In this document: positions 28,956 through 39,146 of the stretch, piece after piece
Numbering within the stretch: the stretch's first letter is position 1
Layout of the letters: each line of letters starts with the position of its first letter
Source of the DNA: Microbacterium testaceum StLB037
GTDB taxonomy: Bacteria; Actinomycetota; Actinomycetes; Actinomycetales; Microbacteriaceae
Assembly (NCBI RefSeq): GCF_900104345.1
Contig: NZ_FNJN01000003.1
Coordinates: 186,001-250,000, forward strand
Length of the DNA: 64,000 bases
Direction: 5' to 3'
Position numbers and translations under genes: made by a program
Notes under the pieces: model-generated
What the model saw: the letters and a program-made list of their open reading frames with translations, nothing else
Database searches by the model: none
What the model was told of the DNA's origin: nothing

Positions 28956-30599
28956 GTGACTTCCGCTCCCACTCCCGAGACCTCCGACCCGCGCGACGAC
29001 GCGAGCACCGCCGAGGTCGATCCCACCGCCACGACCCCGGTCGAGGCGGAAACCGACGCTCCCGACGCCGTTCCAGCCGAGGACCCCTCCGCTCCCGACG
29101 CCGACGCCTCGTCCGACGACCCGTCGCTCGACGAGCAGTCGACGGATGCCGCTGACCCCGCGCCCCCCGCCGCGCCCACCGCTGAGGAGCCCGCTGCCGA
29201 AGAGCTCGCTGCCGATGCGCCGGCTGCCGAAGCGTCGGCCGAAGACGAAGAGGCCGCCACGTCTGAGGGCGACGCCGCTCCCGCCGAGCAGTCCGTCGCC
29301 GCGCAGCCCGCCGCCCCGCGTCCCGGCGTGCGACTGCCCGGACCCCCTCCCGGCAAGACCGCGTCCACCTCGGCCACCCAGCCCTGGGGCCGCGTCGACG
29401 ACGAGGGAACCGTCTCGGTCCGCGAGGGCGACGACTGGCGCGTCGTGGGTCAGTACCCCGACGGCACGCCGGCCGAGGCGCTGGCCTACTTCCAGCGCAA
29501 GTTCTCGGACCTGGCCGGTGAGGTCACGCTGATCGAGACGCGCCACCGTCGCGGAGGCGCGTCGGCGTCGGATCTGCGTTCGACGGCGAAGACCCTTCGC
29601 GGCAAGCTCGAGGGTGCGGCCGCGGTGGGCGACCTCGCCGCTCTCATCGCCCGCGTCGACGCCCTCACCGCAGAGCTCGCCGAAGCGAGTGAGACCGAGG
29701 CCGTCGCCGCCAAGCAGGCCACTGAAGAGGCCGTGCGCGAGCGCACCGCGATCGTCGAAGAGGCCGAGGCCCTCGCCGCCCGCGACCCGCAGACGGTCCA
29801 GTGGAAGCAGATGACCGCCGACATGACGGCGCTGTTCGACCGGTGGCAGGCCCACCAGCAGAACGGTCCCCGCCTGTCGAAGTCGACCGCGCAGCAGCTG
29901 TGGCGCCGCTTCCGCGACGCGCGCGCCACAGTCGATCGTCATCGCCGCGAGTTCTTCTCGTCGCTCGACGAGACCCACAAGGCGGCCCGCGAGGCCAAGA
30001 CGCGTCTCGTCGAGCGCGCCGAGGCCCTCGCCCCGCGTGGCGAAGACGGGATCGGGGCGTACCGCGACCTCCTCGACGCGTGGAAGGCCTCGGGCCGCGC
30101 CGGCCGCAAGGTCGATGACGCGCTGTGGGCTCGGTTCAAGGCCGCCGGCGACGCGCTCTACGGAGCCCGCATCGAGCGCGAGTCCGCCGACGCCGAGGCC
30201 TCGAAGGAGAAGATCGAGCAGAAGCGCGCCCTCCTCGAGCAGGCCGCGCCGATCGTCGACGAGAAGAACCTCGCCACGGCCCGTCAGAAGCTGACCGCCA
30301 TCCAGCGTCAGTGGGACGAGATCGGACGCATCTTCCCGCGCGACAAGGAGCGCGTCCTCGACGACGAGCTCCGCAAGATCGAGCAGAGCGTGCGCACCCG
30401 CGAAGACGCCGACTGGAAGCGCAACGACCCCGAGCAGAAGGCCCGCGCCAACGACATGACGCGTCAGCTCACCGACGCGATCGACAAGCTCGAGGCCGAG
30501 CTGGCCGAGGCCGAGTCGCGCGGCGACAAGCGTGCCGCCGCGCAGGCGTCGGAGGCGCTCGAAGCGCGTCGCACCTGGCTGCGCGCCCTCGGCGGCTGA
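28956..30599 (+). CDS. DUF349 repeat protein
   Basis: 547 residues. The first ~120 are acidic, Ala/Pro/Asp/Glu-rich and disordered. A short globular segment follows (WGRVDDEGTVSVREGDDWRVVGQYPDG, about 147-173). The rest is coiled-coil DUF349 repeats with the recurring W-x-G/R and ARxxFFS-type motifs (LWRRFRDARATVDRHRREFFSSLDE; LWARFKAAGDALYGAR; KLTAIQRQWDEIGRIFPRDKE). DUF349 proteins are conserved in actinobacteria with no settled biochemical role. GTG start at 28956; the nearby ATG at 28942 closes after a few codons. Confidence 0.88.
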   Translation: MTSAPTPETSDPRDDASTAEVDPTATTPVEAETDAPDAVPAEDPSAPDADASSDDPSLDEQSTDAADPAPPAAPTAEEPAAEELAADAPAAEASAEDEEAATSEGDAAPAEQSVAAQPAAPRPGVRLPGPPPGKTASTSATQPWGRVDDEGTVSVREGDDWRVVGQYPDGTPAEALAYFQRKFSDLAGEVTLIETRHRRGGASASDLRSTAKTLRGKLEGAAAVGDLAALIARVDALTAELAEASETEAVAAKQATEEAVRERTAIVEEAEALAARDPQTVQWKQMTADMTALFDRWQAHQQNGPRLSKSTAQQLWRRFRDARATVDRHRREFFSSLDETHKAAREAKTRLVERAEALAPRGEDGIGAYRDLLDAWKASGRAGRKVDDALWARFKAAGDALYGARIERESADAEASKEKIEQKRALLEQAAPIVDEKNLATARQKLTAIQRQWDEIGRIFPRDKERVLDDELRKIEQSVRTREDADWKRNDPEQKARANDMTRQLTDAIDKLEAELAEAESRGDKRAAAQASEALEARRTWLRALGG

Positions 30600-30663
30600 T
30601 CGGGTTCTCCACAGTTCGACGGTTCGACCGTCACGGGCGACACCGCTCCGTCACACTGACGGG

Positions 30664-31206
30664 ATGGTGTCGCCCTTTCTGTTCTTCCCCGGGGAGCGTC
30701 TCGCGTTGACCGAGCTCAGCGCGGCGTGCCTCGACGGCCTGCTGGTGCCGCTCGGCGAGGGTTTCATGCCGGCCGACGCGGTCGAGACGGTCTGGATGCG
30801 GGCACGGAGCCTGTCTCCTCTGCTCGGCGAACGGTGGGCCGGGGTGCGGCTGACGGCGGCGTGGGTGCACGGCGGCACGGCGACCGAGCCGAGACGGCAT
30901 CACCTCCAGCGGGTGGGGCCGACGCGGACGCGCGCGCGTGACGCGACCCGGGCGGTGTTCCACGACGTGAGACTCCCGGCCGCCGACACGACCCTCGTGG
31001 CGGGCGTTCACCTCAGCACACCGGGGCGAACGCTCGCCGACCTCGCGCGTTCCGACGACGAGGATGAGCGTGCCGCGGCGATCGAGTGGGCGGCATCCGA
31101 TGTCGAATCGCGACACGAGGCCCAGGCATGGCTGGCCCGGCACCCGACGTTCCCGTACGGGAGGAGGGGCGCAGCGCTCCTGGCCGACGTCGCGGCGCAG
31201 AGGTGA
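30664..31206 (+). CDS. unknown protein, AbiEi/DUF559-like without an evident catalytic core
   Basis: 180 residues. It has RWAGVRLTAAWVHGG, a poorly conserved middle, and GVHLSTPGRTLADLAR, a pattern frequent in actinobacterial proteins annotated as AbiEi-type type IV antitoxins or DUF559 relatives. No toxin partner (AbiEii-like nucleotidyltransferase) is adjacent, and no endonuclease motif is visible. The ATG at 30664 lacks a clear ribosome binding site. It lies between the DUF349 gene and the convergent relA. Confidence in the gene is moderate and in the family low. Confidence 0.55.
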   Translation: MVSPFLFFPGERLALTELSAACLDGLLVPLGEGFMPADAVETVWMRARSLSPLLGERWAGVRLTAAWVHGGTATEPRRHHLQRVGPTRTRARDATRAVFHDVRLPAADTTLVAGVHLSTPGRTLADLARSDDEDERAAAIEWAASDVESRHEAQAWLARHPTFPYGRRGAALLADVAAQR

Positions 31207-31219
31207 TCCGTCCCCCGTG

Positions 31220-33469
31220 CTACGACGAGGTGACGCGGTACACGTCGTAGACCGCGTCGATGCGCCGCACGGCGTTGAGCACACGGTCGAGGTGCACGGT
31301 GTCGCCCATCTCGAACACGAACTTGCTGAGCGCGAGGCGATCGTTCGTGGTCGACACGGTCGCCGAGAGGATGTTCACGTGGTGCTCACTCAGCACGCGC
31401 GTGACGTCGCTCAACAGCCCCGAGCGGTCGAGGGCCTCGACCTGGATCTGCACCAGGAAGACGCTCTTCGTCGTCGGCGCCCACTCGACGTCGATCAGAC
31501 GATCGGGCTCCTCCTTCAGCGACTTCACATTCGTGCAGTCGCCGCGGTGGACCGACACCCCGCTGCCGCGCGTAACGAAACCGACGATCTCGTCGCCCGG
31601 AACGGGGGTGCAGCACTTGGCGAGCTTGACGAGGATGTCGGGGGCTCCACGCACGAGGACGCCGGAGTCGCCGCCACGCGGAGCACGGGTGCGGCCGACG
31701 GGGATGTCGATGGGGCCGGTGCTGGTCTCTTCGACGTTGACGAGAGCGGTGACCTTCTCGATCACCGATTGCGTGGAGACGTGCCCCTCGCCGACCGCGG
31801 CGTAGAGCGCGGAGACGTCCTCGTAGTGGAAGAGTCGGGCGACCTCGGTGAACGAATCCTGGTTCATGAGGCGCTGCAGGGGCAGGTTCTGCCGACGCAT
31901 GGCGCGGGCGATCGAGTCCTTGCCCTGCTCGATGGCCTCTTCGCGGCGTTCCTTCGTGAACCAGCCGCGGATCTTGTTGCGCGCGCGGGTGCTCTTGACG
32001 AAACCGAGCCAGTCCTGGCTGGGGCCGGCATCGGGGTTCTTCGAGGTGAACACCTCGACGACGTCGCCGCTCTGGAGGGTCGACTCGAGCGGCACCAGGC
32101 GGCCGTTGACCTTGGCGCCCATCGTGCGGTGACCGATCTCGGTGTGCACGGCGTACGCGAAGTCGACCGGGGTCGCGCCGGTGGGAAGGCCCACCACGCG
32201 TCCCTTCGGGGTGAAGACGTAGACCTCTTTCGCGCCGATCTCGAAGCGGAGCGAGTCGAGGAACTCCCCCGGGTCGGCGGTCTCGGCCTGCCAGTCGGAG
32301 ATGTGAGCGATCCACGCCATGTCGGCGTCGACGGCCTTGGCGTCGGCCTTCCCGCCCGCCATCCGCTCTTTGTACTTCCAGTGCGCGGCGACGCCGAACT
32401 CCGCCTGCTGGTGCATCTCGTGCGTGCGGATCTGGATCTCGACCGTGCGCCCGCCGGGGCCGATCACCGTGGTGTGCAGCGACTGGTACAGGTTGAACTT
32501 GGGCGTGGCGATGTAGTCCTTGAAACGGCCAGGCAGCGGTGTCCACCGCGCGTGGATCGCACCGAGCACGGCGTAGCAATCGCGCACGGTGCCGACCAGG
32601 ATTCGGATGCCGATGAGGTCGTAGATGTCGTCGAACTCGCGACCGCGGACCACCATCTTCTGGTACACGGAGTACAGCTGCTTGGGTCGGCCCATCACCC
32701 GGCCGCGAACGCGGAGTTCGCGTAGGTCCGCGTCGACGGCGTCGATGACGTTCTGCACGTACTGCTCGCGCTGGGGCGTGCGCTGCTTGACCAGGCTGTC
32801 GATCTCGGCGTAGAGCTTGGGGTGCATCACCGCGAACGACAGGTCCTCGAGTTCGCTCTTGATCGCCTGGATGCCGAGGCGATGCGCGAGCGGAGCGTAG
32901 ATCTCGAGGGTTTCCGTGGCCTTCTTCGCGGCCTTGTGCGGCGGCACGAATCCCCAGGTGCGCGCGTTGTGCAGTCGGTCGGCGAGCTTGATGAGCAGCA
33001 CGCGGATGTCTTTCGACATCGCCACGATCATCTTGCGGACCGTCTCGGCCTGCGCGCTGTCGCCGTACTTGACCTTGTCGAGCTTGGTGACGCCGTCGAC
33101 GAGCATCGCGACCTCGTCGCCGAAGTCGGCGGCGAGCTCGTCGAGCGGATAGCCCGTGTCTTCGACGGTGTCGTGCAGCAGCGCGGCGGCGATCGCCTTG
33201 GGGCCGAGGCCGAGCTCGGCCAGGATCTGCGCGACCGCCAGGGGGTGCGTGATGTACGGCTCGCCGCTCTGCCGCTTCTGCCCGTCGTGCGCCTTGTCGG
33301 CCACGGCGTAGGCGCGCTCGATGATCGCGAGGTCGCCCTTGGGGTGATGCGTGCGGACCGTGCGGAGCAGCTTGTCGACGTCGTCACGACGGGCCGCGCG
33401 CGAGAAGATTCGCGGAACCAGCCGTCGCAGAGAGGACGGCGGCGGCGCGGAGGAAGCGGTCTCGGTCAT
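31220..33469 (-). CDS. relA: bifunctional (p)ppGpp synthetase/hydrolase
   Basis: 749-residue long RSH enzyme. The HD hydrolase domain has ALLHDTVEDTGY near residues 94-105 and LADRLHNART near 160-169. The synthetase domain contains RVMGRPKQLYSVYQKM and DLIGIRILV. The TGS domain is at about 400-460 (VYVFTPKGRVVGLPTGATPVDFAYAVH), and the C-terminal ACT domain ends near 749. Both HD and synthetase motifs are intact, so it should make and degrade (p)ppGpp. It ends the yajC-secD-secF-relA run, a common order in actinobacteria. ATG start at 33469. Confidence 0.96.
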   Translation of the reverse strand: MTETASSAPPPSSLRRLVPRIFSRAARRDDVDKLLRTVRTHHPKGDLAIIERAYAVADKAHDGQKRQSGEPYITHPLAVAQILAELGLGPKAIAAALLHDTVEDTGYPLDELAADFGDEVAMLVDGVTKLDKVKYGDSAQAETVRKMIVAMSKDIRVLLIKLADRLHNARTWGFVPPHKAAKKATETLEIYAPLAHRLGIQAIKSELEDLSFAVMHPKLYAEIDSLVKQRTPQREQYVQNVIDAVDADLRELRVRGRVMGRPKQLYSVYQKMVVRGREFDDIYDLIGIRILVGTVRDCYAVLGAIHARWTPLPGRFKDYIATPKFNLYQSLHTTVIGPGGRTVEIQIRTHEMHQQAEFGVAAHWKYKERMAGGKADAKAVDADMAWIAHISDWQAETADPGEFLDSLRFEIGAKEVYVFTPKGRVVGLPTGATPVDFAYAVHTEIGHRTMGAKVNGRLVPLESTLQSGDVVEVFTSKNPDAGPSQDWLGFVKSTRARNKIRGWFTKERREEAIEQGKDSIARAMRRQNLPLQRLMNQDSFTEVARLFHYEDVSALYAAVGEGHVSTQSVIEKVTALVNVEETSTGPIDIPVGRTRAPRGGDSGVLVRGAPDILVKLAKCCTPVPGDEIVGFVTRGSGVSVHRGDCTNVKSLKEEPDRLIDVEWAPTTKSVFLVQIQVEALDRSGLLSDVTRVLSEHHVNILSATVSTTNDRLALSKFVFEMGDTVHLDRVLNAVRRIDAVYDVYRVTSS

Positions 33470-33558
33470 CGCTACCCCTTCCTTACGGCCAGTAGATCGA
33501 TTCTATGCCTCGCGGCGGGGGTCCCAGGTGCGGGCCCGAGGGGCGGGAGCCCCGGCCG

Positions 33559-34545
33559 TCAGGCCGGGACGCCCGCCTTCTCACGGGCCGACACGACGCG
33601 GGCGTCGCGCAGAGCGATCGGCTTCTCCTTCTCGCGCAGCAGCGCGTACATCGGCACGGCGACGAACAGCGTCGAGTACGCGGCGACGATCGTGCCGACG
33701 AAGATCGACAGCGAGATATCGCTGAGCGTGCGCGCACCGAGCGGCACACCGATGAAGAGGATCGCGCCCACCGGCAGGATGGCGACCACCGTGGTGTTGA
33801 TCGAGCGGATCAGCGTCTGGTTGGCGGCGAGGTTCACCGACTCCGAGAACGTGCGTCCGGAGATCTCGCCGTCCTCTCTGGTGTTCTCCCTCACCTTGTC
33901 GAAGACGACCGTCGTGTCGTACAGCGCGTAGGACAGGATCGTGAGGAAGCCGATGACGGCAGCCGGCGAGATCTCGAATCCGAAGACGGCGTAGACGCCG
34001 ATCGTGATGACGAGGACGTCGACGAGGCCGATGATCGCGGCGACCGACATCTTCCAGGTGCGGAAGTACAGCGCGAGGATGAGGAACGTCAACGCGAGGA
34101 AGATCGACAGACCCCAGAGCGACTGGCGCGTGACGTCGTTGCCCCAGGTCGGTCCGATGAACGAGTTGGTGATCTCGGATGCCGGCACCTTGTAGGCGGT
34201 CGCGAGGGCTGCGGAGACGGCCTGCGTCTGGTCGTTGTCCAACTGGTCGGTCTGCACGCGGACCGACTGGTCGCTGATCGTGGTGACGCGGGTCGTCGCG
34301 TCCGGAACCACCGACGTCACGGCCTGCGTCGCAAGGCCCTGATCGAACGTCGACGGGTTCGAGACCGTGAACTGCGAGCCGCCCGTGAACTCGATCGAGA
34401 ACTGCACGGGGCGGATGAACGGCACGAGGGCCGCACCGATGACCAGAACCGCGGCGATGATGAACCAGAGGCGCCGACGCTGCACGAACGGGAAGGACGT
34501 CTTCCCCGAGTAGAGGTCGTTACCGAGCTGCGACATGGAGCGCAT
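33559..34545 (-). CDS. secF: protein translocase subunit SecF
   Basis: 328-residue RND-like membrane protein helping SecYEG export and membrane-protein release by the proton motive force. It starts near FVQRRRLWFIIAAVLVIGAALV (TM1), has the periplasmic IEFTGGSQF motif and the conserved ALYDTTVVFDKVRENT segment. The ATG at 34543-34545 overlaps the secD stop (TGATG) and has GGGAG 7 nt upstream; MSQLGNDL 9 nt inside is an alternative start. The C-terminal tail is shorter and less charged than in some relatives. Confidence 0.95.
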   Translation of the reverse strand: MRSMSQLGNDLYSGKTSFPFVQRRRLWFIIAAVLVIGAALVPFIRPVQFSIEFTGGSQFTVSNPSTFDQGLATQAVTSVVPDATTRVTTISDQSVRVQTDQLDNDQTQAVSAALATAYKVPASEITNSFIGPTWGNDVTRQSLWGLSIFLALTFLILALYFRTWKMSVAAIIGLVDVLVITIGVYAVFGFEISPAAVIGFLTILSYALYDTTVVFDKVRENTREDGEISGRTFSESVNLAANQTLIRSINTTVVAILPVGAILFIGVPLGARTLSDISLSIFVGTIVAAYSTLFVAVPMYALLREKEKPIALRDARVVSAREKAGVPA

Positions 34546-36254
34546 CAGTCGTCTCCCTCCTTCGTGGAGCGGCTATCGCCGCGGCTGGCGGCGGCCAGCT
34601 CGGCCTGCTTGCGTTCGGCGATCGTCTGTCGACGCTGCGCCTCGCCGCGCGACTTCTTCACCCGGCCCGCCTCGACCACGGGGGCGCGGAACTGCGCGCG
34701 TCCGCGGTAGACGGCGCCGAGCGCGTTCGGGTCCATGCCCGACAGGGGGTGACCCGAGCCGAAGAAACGCGTGCGAGCGAGCAGCTGCATCACCGGGTGG
34801 GTGAACAGGATGAAGATGAGGATGTCGATGGCCGTCGTGAGACCCAGGGTGAACGCGAAGCCCTTCACCGTGGCATCCGCGAGGATGTACAGCACCACCG
34901 CCGCGAGGATGTTGATCGACTTCGAGATGTAGATCGTGCGCTTGGCGCGCGACCATCCGTCTTCGACGGCTGCCGTGATCGACTTGCCGTCACGCAGTTC
35001 GTCTCGTATTCGCTCGAAGTAGACGATGAAGGAGTCCGCCGTGAAGCCGATGGTGACGATCAGGCCGGCCACACCCGCGAGCGAGAGTCGGAAGCCGGCA
35101 CGCCACGCGAGGATGCACAGGGCGAGATAGGTCAGGACGGCCATCACGCCGAGCGAAGCGATGATCACCGTGCCGAGCGCTCGATAGACGATCAGCGAGT
35201 AGATCGCCACCAGCCCGAGGCCGATGAGACCGGCGATGAAACCGACCTGCAGCTGCTGCGAGCCGAGCGTCGCCGACACGGTGTCGGAGCTGACCACCTG
35301 GAAGCTGAGCGGCAGCGCGCCGTACTTCAGCTGGTCGGCGAGGGCCTTGGACGACTCCTGCGTGAACGATCCCGTGATGCTGGGGCGACCGTCGACGATG
35401 ATGCCGTTCATCGACGGCGCCGACAGGACGGACCCGTCGAGCACGAACGCGAACTGGTTCAGCGGCGGCTGTGCACCGTAGAGGCGCTGGCTGATCTCGG
35501 CGAACTTCTGCGTGCCCTGGTCGTTGAAGACGAGGTTGACCGCCCACTGCCCGGTGTTCTGCTCCTGGCCGTTGGTGGCGTTCGAGATGTCGGTGCCGTC
35601 GAGCTCGACGGGGCCGAGGATGTACTTCTGCCCGTCGTTCGTCCCGCACGTGATCATCGGCTGGTCGGCCGGGGCCTGCGCCGGGTTGCTCGGCGGGTTC
35701 GCGCAGTCGTACGCGAGGAACTGCGCCTGCAGGGCCGGGGTGATGTACGCCGGGTCGCTCGCGTTGGTGGGCGATGCGGTGGGCGTCGACGGCAGGTTCG
35801 GGTCGGGTGTCGGGTAGGGCGTGGTCACGCCGTCCTGACCCACGAACGTGGTCGCCGGCGAACCGGTGAACAGCACCGGGCGCAGCTGCAGCTGAGCCGA
35901 GGACTGAATGCGCTGTCGCGTGGCATCGTCTGCCTGGCCGGGGATCTGCACGACGATGTTGCGGCCACCCTCGGTGGCCACGTCGGCTTCACCCACGCCC
36001 GACGCGTCGACGCGCTGGCGGATGATCGTGACGGCCTGCGCCAGCTGTTCGCTGTCGGGCGCGGCGCCGTCGGTGGTCTGGGCTTGCAGGATGATCTGCG
36101 TGCCGCCCTGGAGGTCGAGCGCGAGCTCGGGGGTCCAGGAGCTGGCATTGAACACGTACACGCCCAGCGCGTTGATGCCGAAGAGCACGCCGGTGATGGC
36201 GAGCAATCCGGTCAAAACGCGCCAGGCGTGACGGACGGGAGTCGAGGGCGCCAC
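34545..36254 (-). CDS. secD: protein translocase subunit SecD
   Basis: 569-residue partner of SecF. The TM1 region (GLLAITGVLFGINALGVYVF) is followed by LALDLQGGTQIILQAQ (the conserved D-LxGG motif), a large P1 domain with a Pro/Ser/Thr-rich insertion near residues 145-175 typical of actinobacteria, and the membrane core with GFTADSFIVYFERIRDELR. GTG start at 36254; the Shine-Dalgarno is weak. The C-terminal cytoplasmic tail (RAQFRAPVVEAGRVKKSRGEAQRRQT) is basic. Cotranscribed with yajC and secF. Confidence 0.95.
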   Translation of the reverse strand: MAPSTPVRHAWRVLTGLLAITGVLFGINALGVYVFNASSWTPELALDLQGGTQIILQAQTTDGAAPDSEQLAQAVTIIRQRVDASGVGEADVATEGGRNIVVQIPGQADDATRQRIQSSAQLQLRPVLFTGSPATTFVGQDGVTTPYPTPDPNLPSTPTASPTNASDPAYITPALQAQFLAYDCANPPSNPAQAPADQPMITCGTNDGQKYILGPVELDGTDISNATNGQEQNTGQWAVNLVFNDQGTQKFAEISQRLYGAQPPLNQFAFVLDGSVLSAPSMNGIIVDGRPSITGSFTQESSKALADQLKYGALPLSFQVVSSDTVSATLGSQQLQVGFIAGLIGLGLVAIYSLIVYRALGTVIIASLGVMAVLTYLALCILAWRAGFRLSLAGVAGLIVTIGFTADSFIVYFERIRDELRDGKSITAAVEDGWSRAKRTIYISKSINILAAVVLYILADATVKGFAFTLGLTTAIDILIFILFTHPVMQLLARTRFFGSGHPLSGMDPNALGAVYRGRAQFRAPVVEAGRVKKSRGEAQRRQTIAERKQAELAAASRGDSRSTKEGDD

Positions 36255-36302
36255 GGAGTCGGCTTTCTGTGCGGCGGTGAACGAAAAGGCGGGAGGGGGC
36301 GA

Positions 36303-36746
36303 TCAGACCGCGGGGCGGTCCTTGTCGTCACGCTCGGCGTCGGCGGCGTGCTGGCGGGCGGCACGCTGGTCGTCGCTGATCGAGGTGATGTCACCGTCGG
36401 CGACGCCGGCGATGTACTCGGCCTCGGTCTCTTCGGCTTCGATGTACTCGTCTTCGGTCACGGTGCCGGCAGCCGAGTCGACGATACGGAGGATGGCCTG
36501 GCTGTGCACCTTGATGACGACGCCGGGAGCGATCTCGACGTGCGCGGGCTTGTCGAGGTCTTCACCGTCGTACTCGACGATCGTGCCGTAGAGGCCGCCC
36601 TGCAGCAGCACCTCGGCACCGGGGACCGTCTCGCGGGCCTTCTGCTCGAGCTCGGCCTTCTGCTTCTTCATGCGACGGCGGGAGCTCAGGAACATGAAGA
36701 CGAGCAGGCCCGCGAACAGAATGAGCAGGAGGAAACTGGAGTCCAT
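36303..36746 (-). CDS. yajC: preprotein translocase subunit YajC
   Basis: 147 residues: a short N-terminal TM helix (SSFLLLILFAGLLVFMFLS), then RRRMKKQK and a soluble domain with EVLLQGGLYGTIVEYDGEDL, the YajC signature. The acidic C-terminal tail (about residues 100-147) is longer than in E. coli. It lies upstream of secD and downstream of ruvB, a conserved order. ATG start at 36746. Confidence 0.95.
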   Translation of the reverse strand: MDSSFLLLILFAGLLVFMFLSSRRRMKKQKAELEQKARETVPGAEVLLQGGLYGTIVEYDGEDLDKPAHVEIAPGVVIKVHSQAILRIVDSAAGTVTEDEYIEAEETEAEYIAGVADGDITSISDDQRAARQHAADAERDDKDRPAV

Positions 36747-36826
36747 GGAGGCGGTGCACCTTTCAGATCAGGCGCGCCGTGCGGCACTGCCTAGCGTGGG
36801 TCGGGGAATCCCTCGCCGAGTATAGG

Positions 36827-37873
36827 TCATGACCCCTGGCTGAACCGGAGCATGCCGTCCGGGTGAGGGGCTCCGAGGTGGTCGTAGGCCTCCGGAGTCG
36901 CCACGCGTCCGCGGGGAGTGCGGCCCATGAATCCGATCCGCACGAGGTAGGGCTCGACGACCGATTCGATGGTCTCGGGCTCTTCTCCCACGGCCACGGC
37001 GAGGGTGCTGAGCCCCACCGGTCCCCCGCGGAAGCGGCGGACGAGGGCGTCGAGGACGGCTCGGTCGAGGCGGTCGAGCCCGATGGCATCCACGTCGTAG
37101 AGATCGAGCGCGGCGCCCACCGTCCGCACGTCGGCGTGGCCCTCGTCGGTGCCGGTCGACGGACCGTTCACGACGAGATAGTCCCGGACACGCCGGAGCA
37201 GACGGTTCGCGATACGGGGCGTTCCCCGGGAGCGCCGGGCGATCTCGGAGCGCGCCGTGCCCGGGAGGCCGACATCGAGCATGGATGCCGAGCGTGAGAC
37301 CACCCTCTCGAGCTCTTCAGGCTCGTAGTACTCGAGGTGCGCGGTGAAACCGAAGCGGTCGCGCAGGGGGTTCGGCAGGAGGCCCGCGCGTGTCGTGGCT
37401 CCCACCAGGGTGAAGGGGGCCAGGTCGAGGGGGATGCTGGTCGCTCCCGCGCCCTTGCCGACCATGATGTCGATGCGGAAGTCCTCCATCGCGAGATACA
37501 GCATCTCTTCGGCCGAGCGTGCCATGCGGTGGATCTCGTCGATGAAGAGCACCTCCCCCGGCGTGAGCGACGACAGCAGGGCCGCGAGGTCGCCCGCGTG
37601 CTGGATCGCCGGCCCGCTCGACAAGCGCAGCGGCCGCCCGCTCTCGTGCGCGACGATCATCGCGAGGGTGGTCTTGCCGAGCCCGGGAGGGCCGGAGAGC
37701 AGGATGTGGTCGGGAGAGCGCTGCTGGATGCGCGCGGCGTCGAGCAGGAGCTGCAGCTGGCCGCGAACCTTCTGCTGACCGACGAACTCGGCGAGGGAGG
37801 TGGGGCGCAGGGCCCCTTCGATCGCGAGTTCGACCTCGTCGTCGGGGGTCCCGGCGTCTCGGACGTCAGCCAC
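36827..37873 (-). CDS. ruvB: Holliday junction branch migration helicase RuvB
   Basis: 348-residue AAA+ motor. Walker [10 protein letters not shown] is near residues 61-69, Walker [10 protein letters not shown] near 108-116, and sensor [16 protein letters not shown] near 154-169. A winged-helix C-terminus contains [23 protein letters not shown]. The start overlaps the ruvA stop by 8 nt. It is part of yebC-ruvC-ruvA-ruvB-yajC. Confidence 0.97.
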   Translation of the reverse strand: MADVRDAGTPDDEVELAIEGALRPTSLAEFVGQQKVRGQLQLLLDAARIQQRSPDHILLSGPPGLGKTTLAMIVAHESGRPLRLSSGPAIQHAGDLAALLSSLTPGEVLFIDEIHRMARSAEEMLYLAMEDFRIDIMVGKGAGATSIPLDLAPFTLVGATTRAGLLPNPLRDRFGFTAHLEYYEPEELERVVSRSASMLDVGLPGTARSEIARRSRGTPRIANRLLRRVRDYLVVNGPSTGTDEGHADVRTVGAALDLYDVDAIGLDRLDRAVLDALVRRFRGGPVGLSTLAVAVGEEPETIESVVEPYLVRIGFMGRTPRGRVATPEAYDHLGAPHPDGMLRFSQGS

Positions 37874-38486
37874 TCACGCTCTCCTTGCGGGCCGGGCCCA
37901 GCAGGGCGAGCGTGAGTCGGAGCAACGACTGGACCGAGGCGCGGTCGGCCTCGGAGGCGGATTCGGCGACGGATGCCACGGCCTCGGCCGCCGTCCGTTC
38001 CGTCCAGCCCAGGCCCACGAGGGCCTGCGTGACCTGCAGGGGCACCTGGCCGTGCGCCGAGGCGGTGGCGGGAGCCGCGGAGGGCGCGACCTGGAGCTTG
38101 CCGGCGAGCTGCACCACGATGAGCTTGGCCGTCTTGGGGCCGATGCCGGAGACGCGTCGGAACGGGGCGTCGTCGTCGTCGGCCACGGCCTGGGCGATCT
38201 GCGGCACCGTGAGCGACGACAGCACCCCGAGTGCGGACTTCGGACCGACGCCGGTCACGCTGATCAGCTGGATGAAGACGGTCAGCTCTTCGCGAGCCTC
38301 GAAGCCGTAGAGCGATAGGGCGTCCTCGCGCACGATGAGGTTCGTGTGCAGGTGGATGTCGTCGCCGACGTGCACCGTGCGCGCGAGCTGGGCGGTGACC
38401 GCGACGGAGAAGCCGACTCCCCCGACCACGATGACCAGCGAGTCGTCGGCGACGTGAGCCGCCGTGCCGTGAAGCGAGGAGATCAT
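37866..38486 (-). CDS. ruvA: Holliday junction branch migration protein RuvA
   Basis: 206 residues: an N-terminal OB fold ([28 protein letters not shown]), a helix-hairpin-helix region ([35 protein letters not shown]), and a C-terminal domain III beginning about 148. Length and motifs are standard. 9 nt after ruvC; the 3' end overlaps ruvB by 8 nt. Confidence 0.97.
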   Translation of the reverse strand: MISSLHGTAAHVADDSLVIVVGGVGFSVAVTAQLARTVHVGDDIHLHTNLIVREDALSLYGFEAREELTVFIQLISVTGVGPKSALGVLSSLTVPQIAQAVADDDDAPFRRVSGIGPKTAKLIVVQLAGKLQVAPSAAPATASAHGQVPLQVTQALVGLGWTERTAAEAVASVAESASEADRASVQSLLRLTLALLGPARKESVSG

Positions 38487-38495
38487 CCGGCCAGC

Positions 38496-39098
38496 CTACG
38501 CGCCTGTTCGTACATGTGTTCGAGCGACACGCTTCGGCGGGGTCCGCTTCTTCTCGGCATCCCTCCAGGCCTTCTGAGCGGGGGTCAGCGCGTCATGGGC
38601 CGAGGCGGCGGCTGCTCCCCCGCGCCAGGCGTGACAGAGGGCGATCGCGAGAGCGTCGGCGGCATCCGCCGGCTGGGGAAGCGCGTCGAGGCGCAGCACG
38701 CGGGCGACCATCGTCTGCACCTGCAGCTTGTCGGCGGAGCCGTACCCGGTGATCGCGGCCTTGACCTCGCTGGGGGTGTGCGTCGCGGCCGTCAATCCGT
38801 GCTCGGCCGCCAGCAGCAGCGCGATGCCGCTGGCCTGGGCCGTGCCCATCACCGAGTGGAGGTTGTTCTGCGCGAAGACGCGCTCGACGGCGACCACATG
38901 CGGCTGATGGGTGACCAGCACGTCGCGGATGCCGGCGGCGATCGCCGCGAGACGCTTCTCGATCGGATCGGTGGGTGCGGAACGGGCGACGCCCACGTGC
39001 ACGAGCGAGGCCGTGCGGTTCGGCGAGACGTCGACGACACCGAGGCCGCATCGGGTCAGGCCGGGGTCGATGCCGAGGACGCGGAGGGAACGAGACAC
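38496..39098 (-). CDS. ruvC: crossover junction endodeoxyribonuclease RuvC
   Basis: 200-residue RNase H-fold resolvase. The catalytic Asp in RVLGIDPGLTRCG is near residue 9, Glu in VAVERVFAQNN near 70, and HTPSEVKAAITGYGSADK precedes the C-terminal acidic pair in DAADALAIALCH. GTG at 39098 (VSRSLRVLG) was chosen; another in-frame GTG lies 9 nt upstream. A basic C-terminal tail (KKRTPPKRVART) extends beyond the fold. Confidence 0.95.
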   Translation of the reverse strand: MSRSLRVLGIDPGLTRCGLGVVDVSPNRTASLVHVGVARSAPTDPIEKRLAAIAAGIRDVLVTHQPHVVAVERVFAQNNLHSVMGTAQASGIALLLAAEHGLTAATHTPSEVKAAITGYGSADKLQVQTMVARVLRLDALPQPADAADALAIALCHAWRGGAAAASAHDALTPAQKAWRDAEKKRTPPKRVARTHVRTGA

Positions 39099-39146
39099 GG
39101 CCCCCACGCTAAGCGCAGGGGCCGTGTCGAGATCGAGGGCGCGCCC

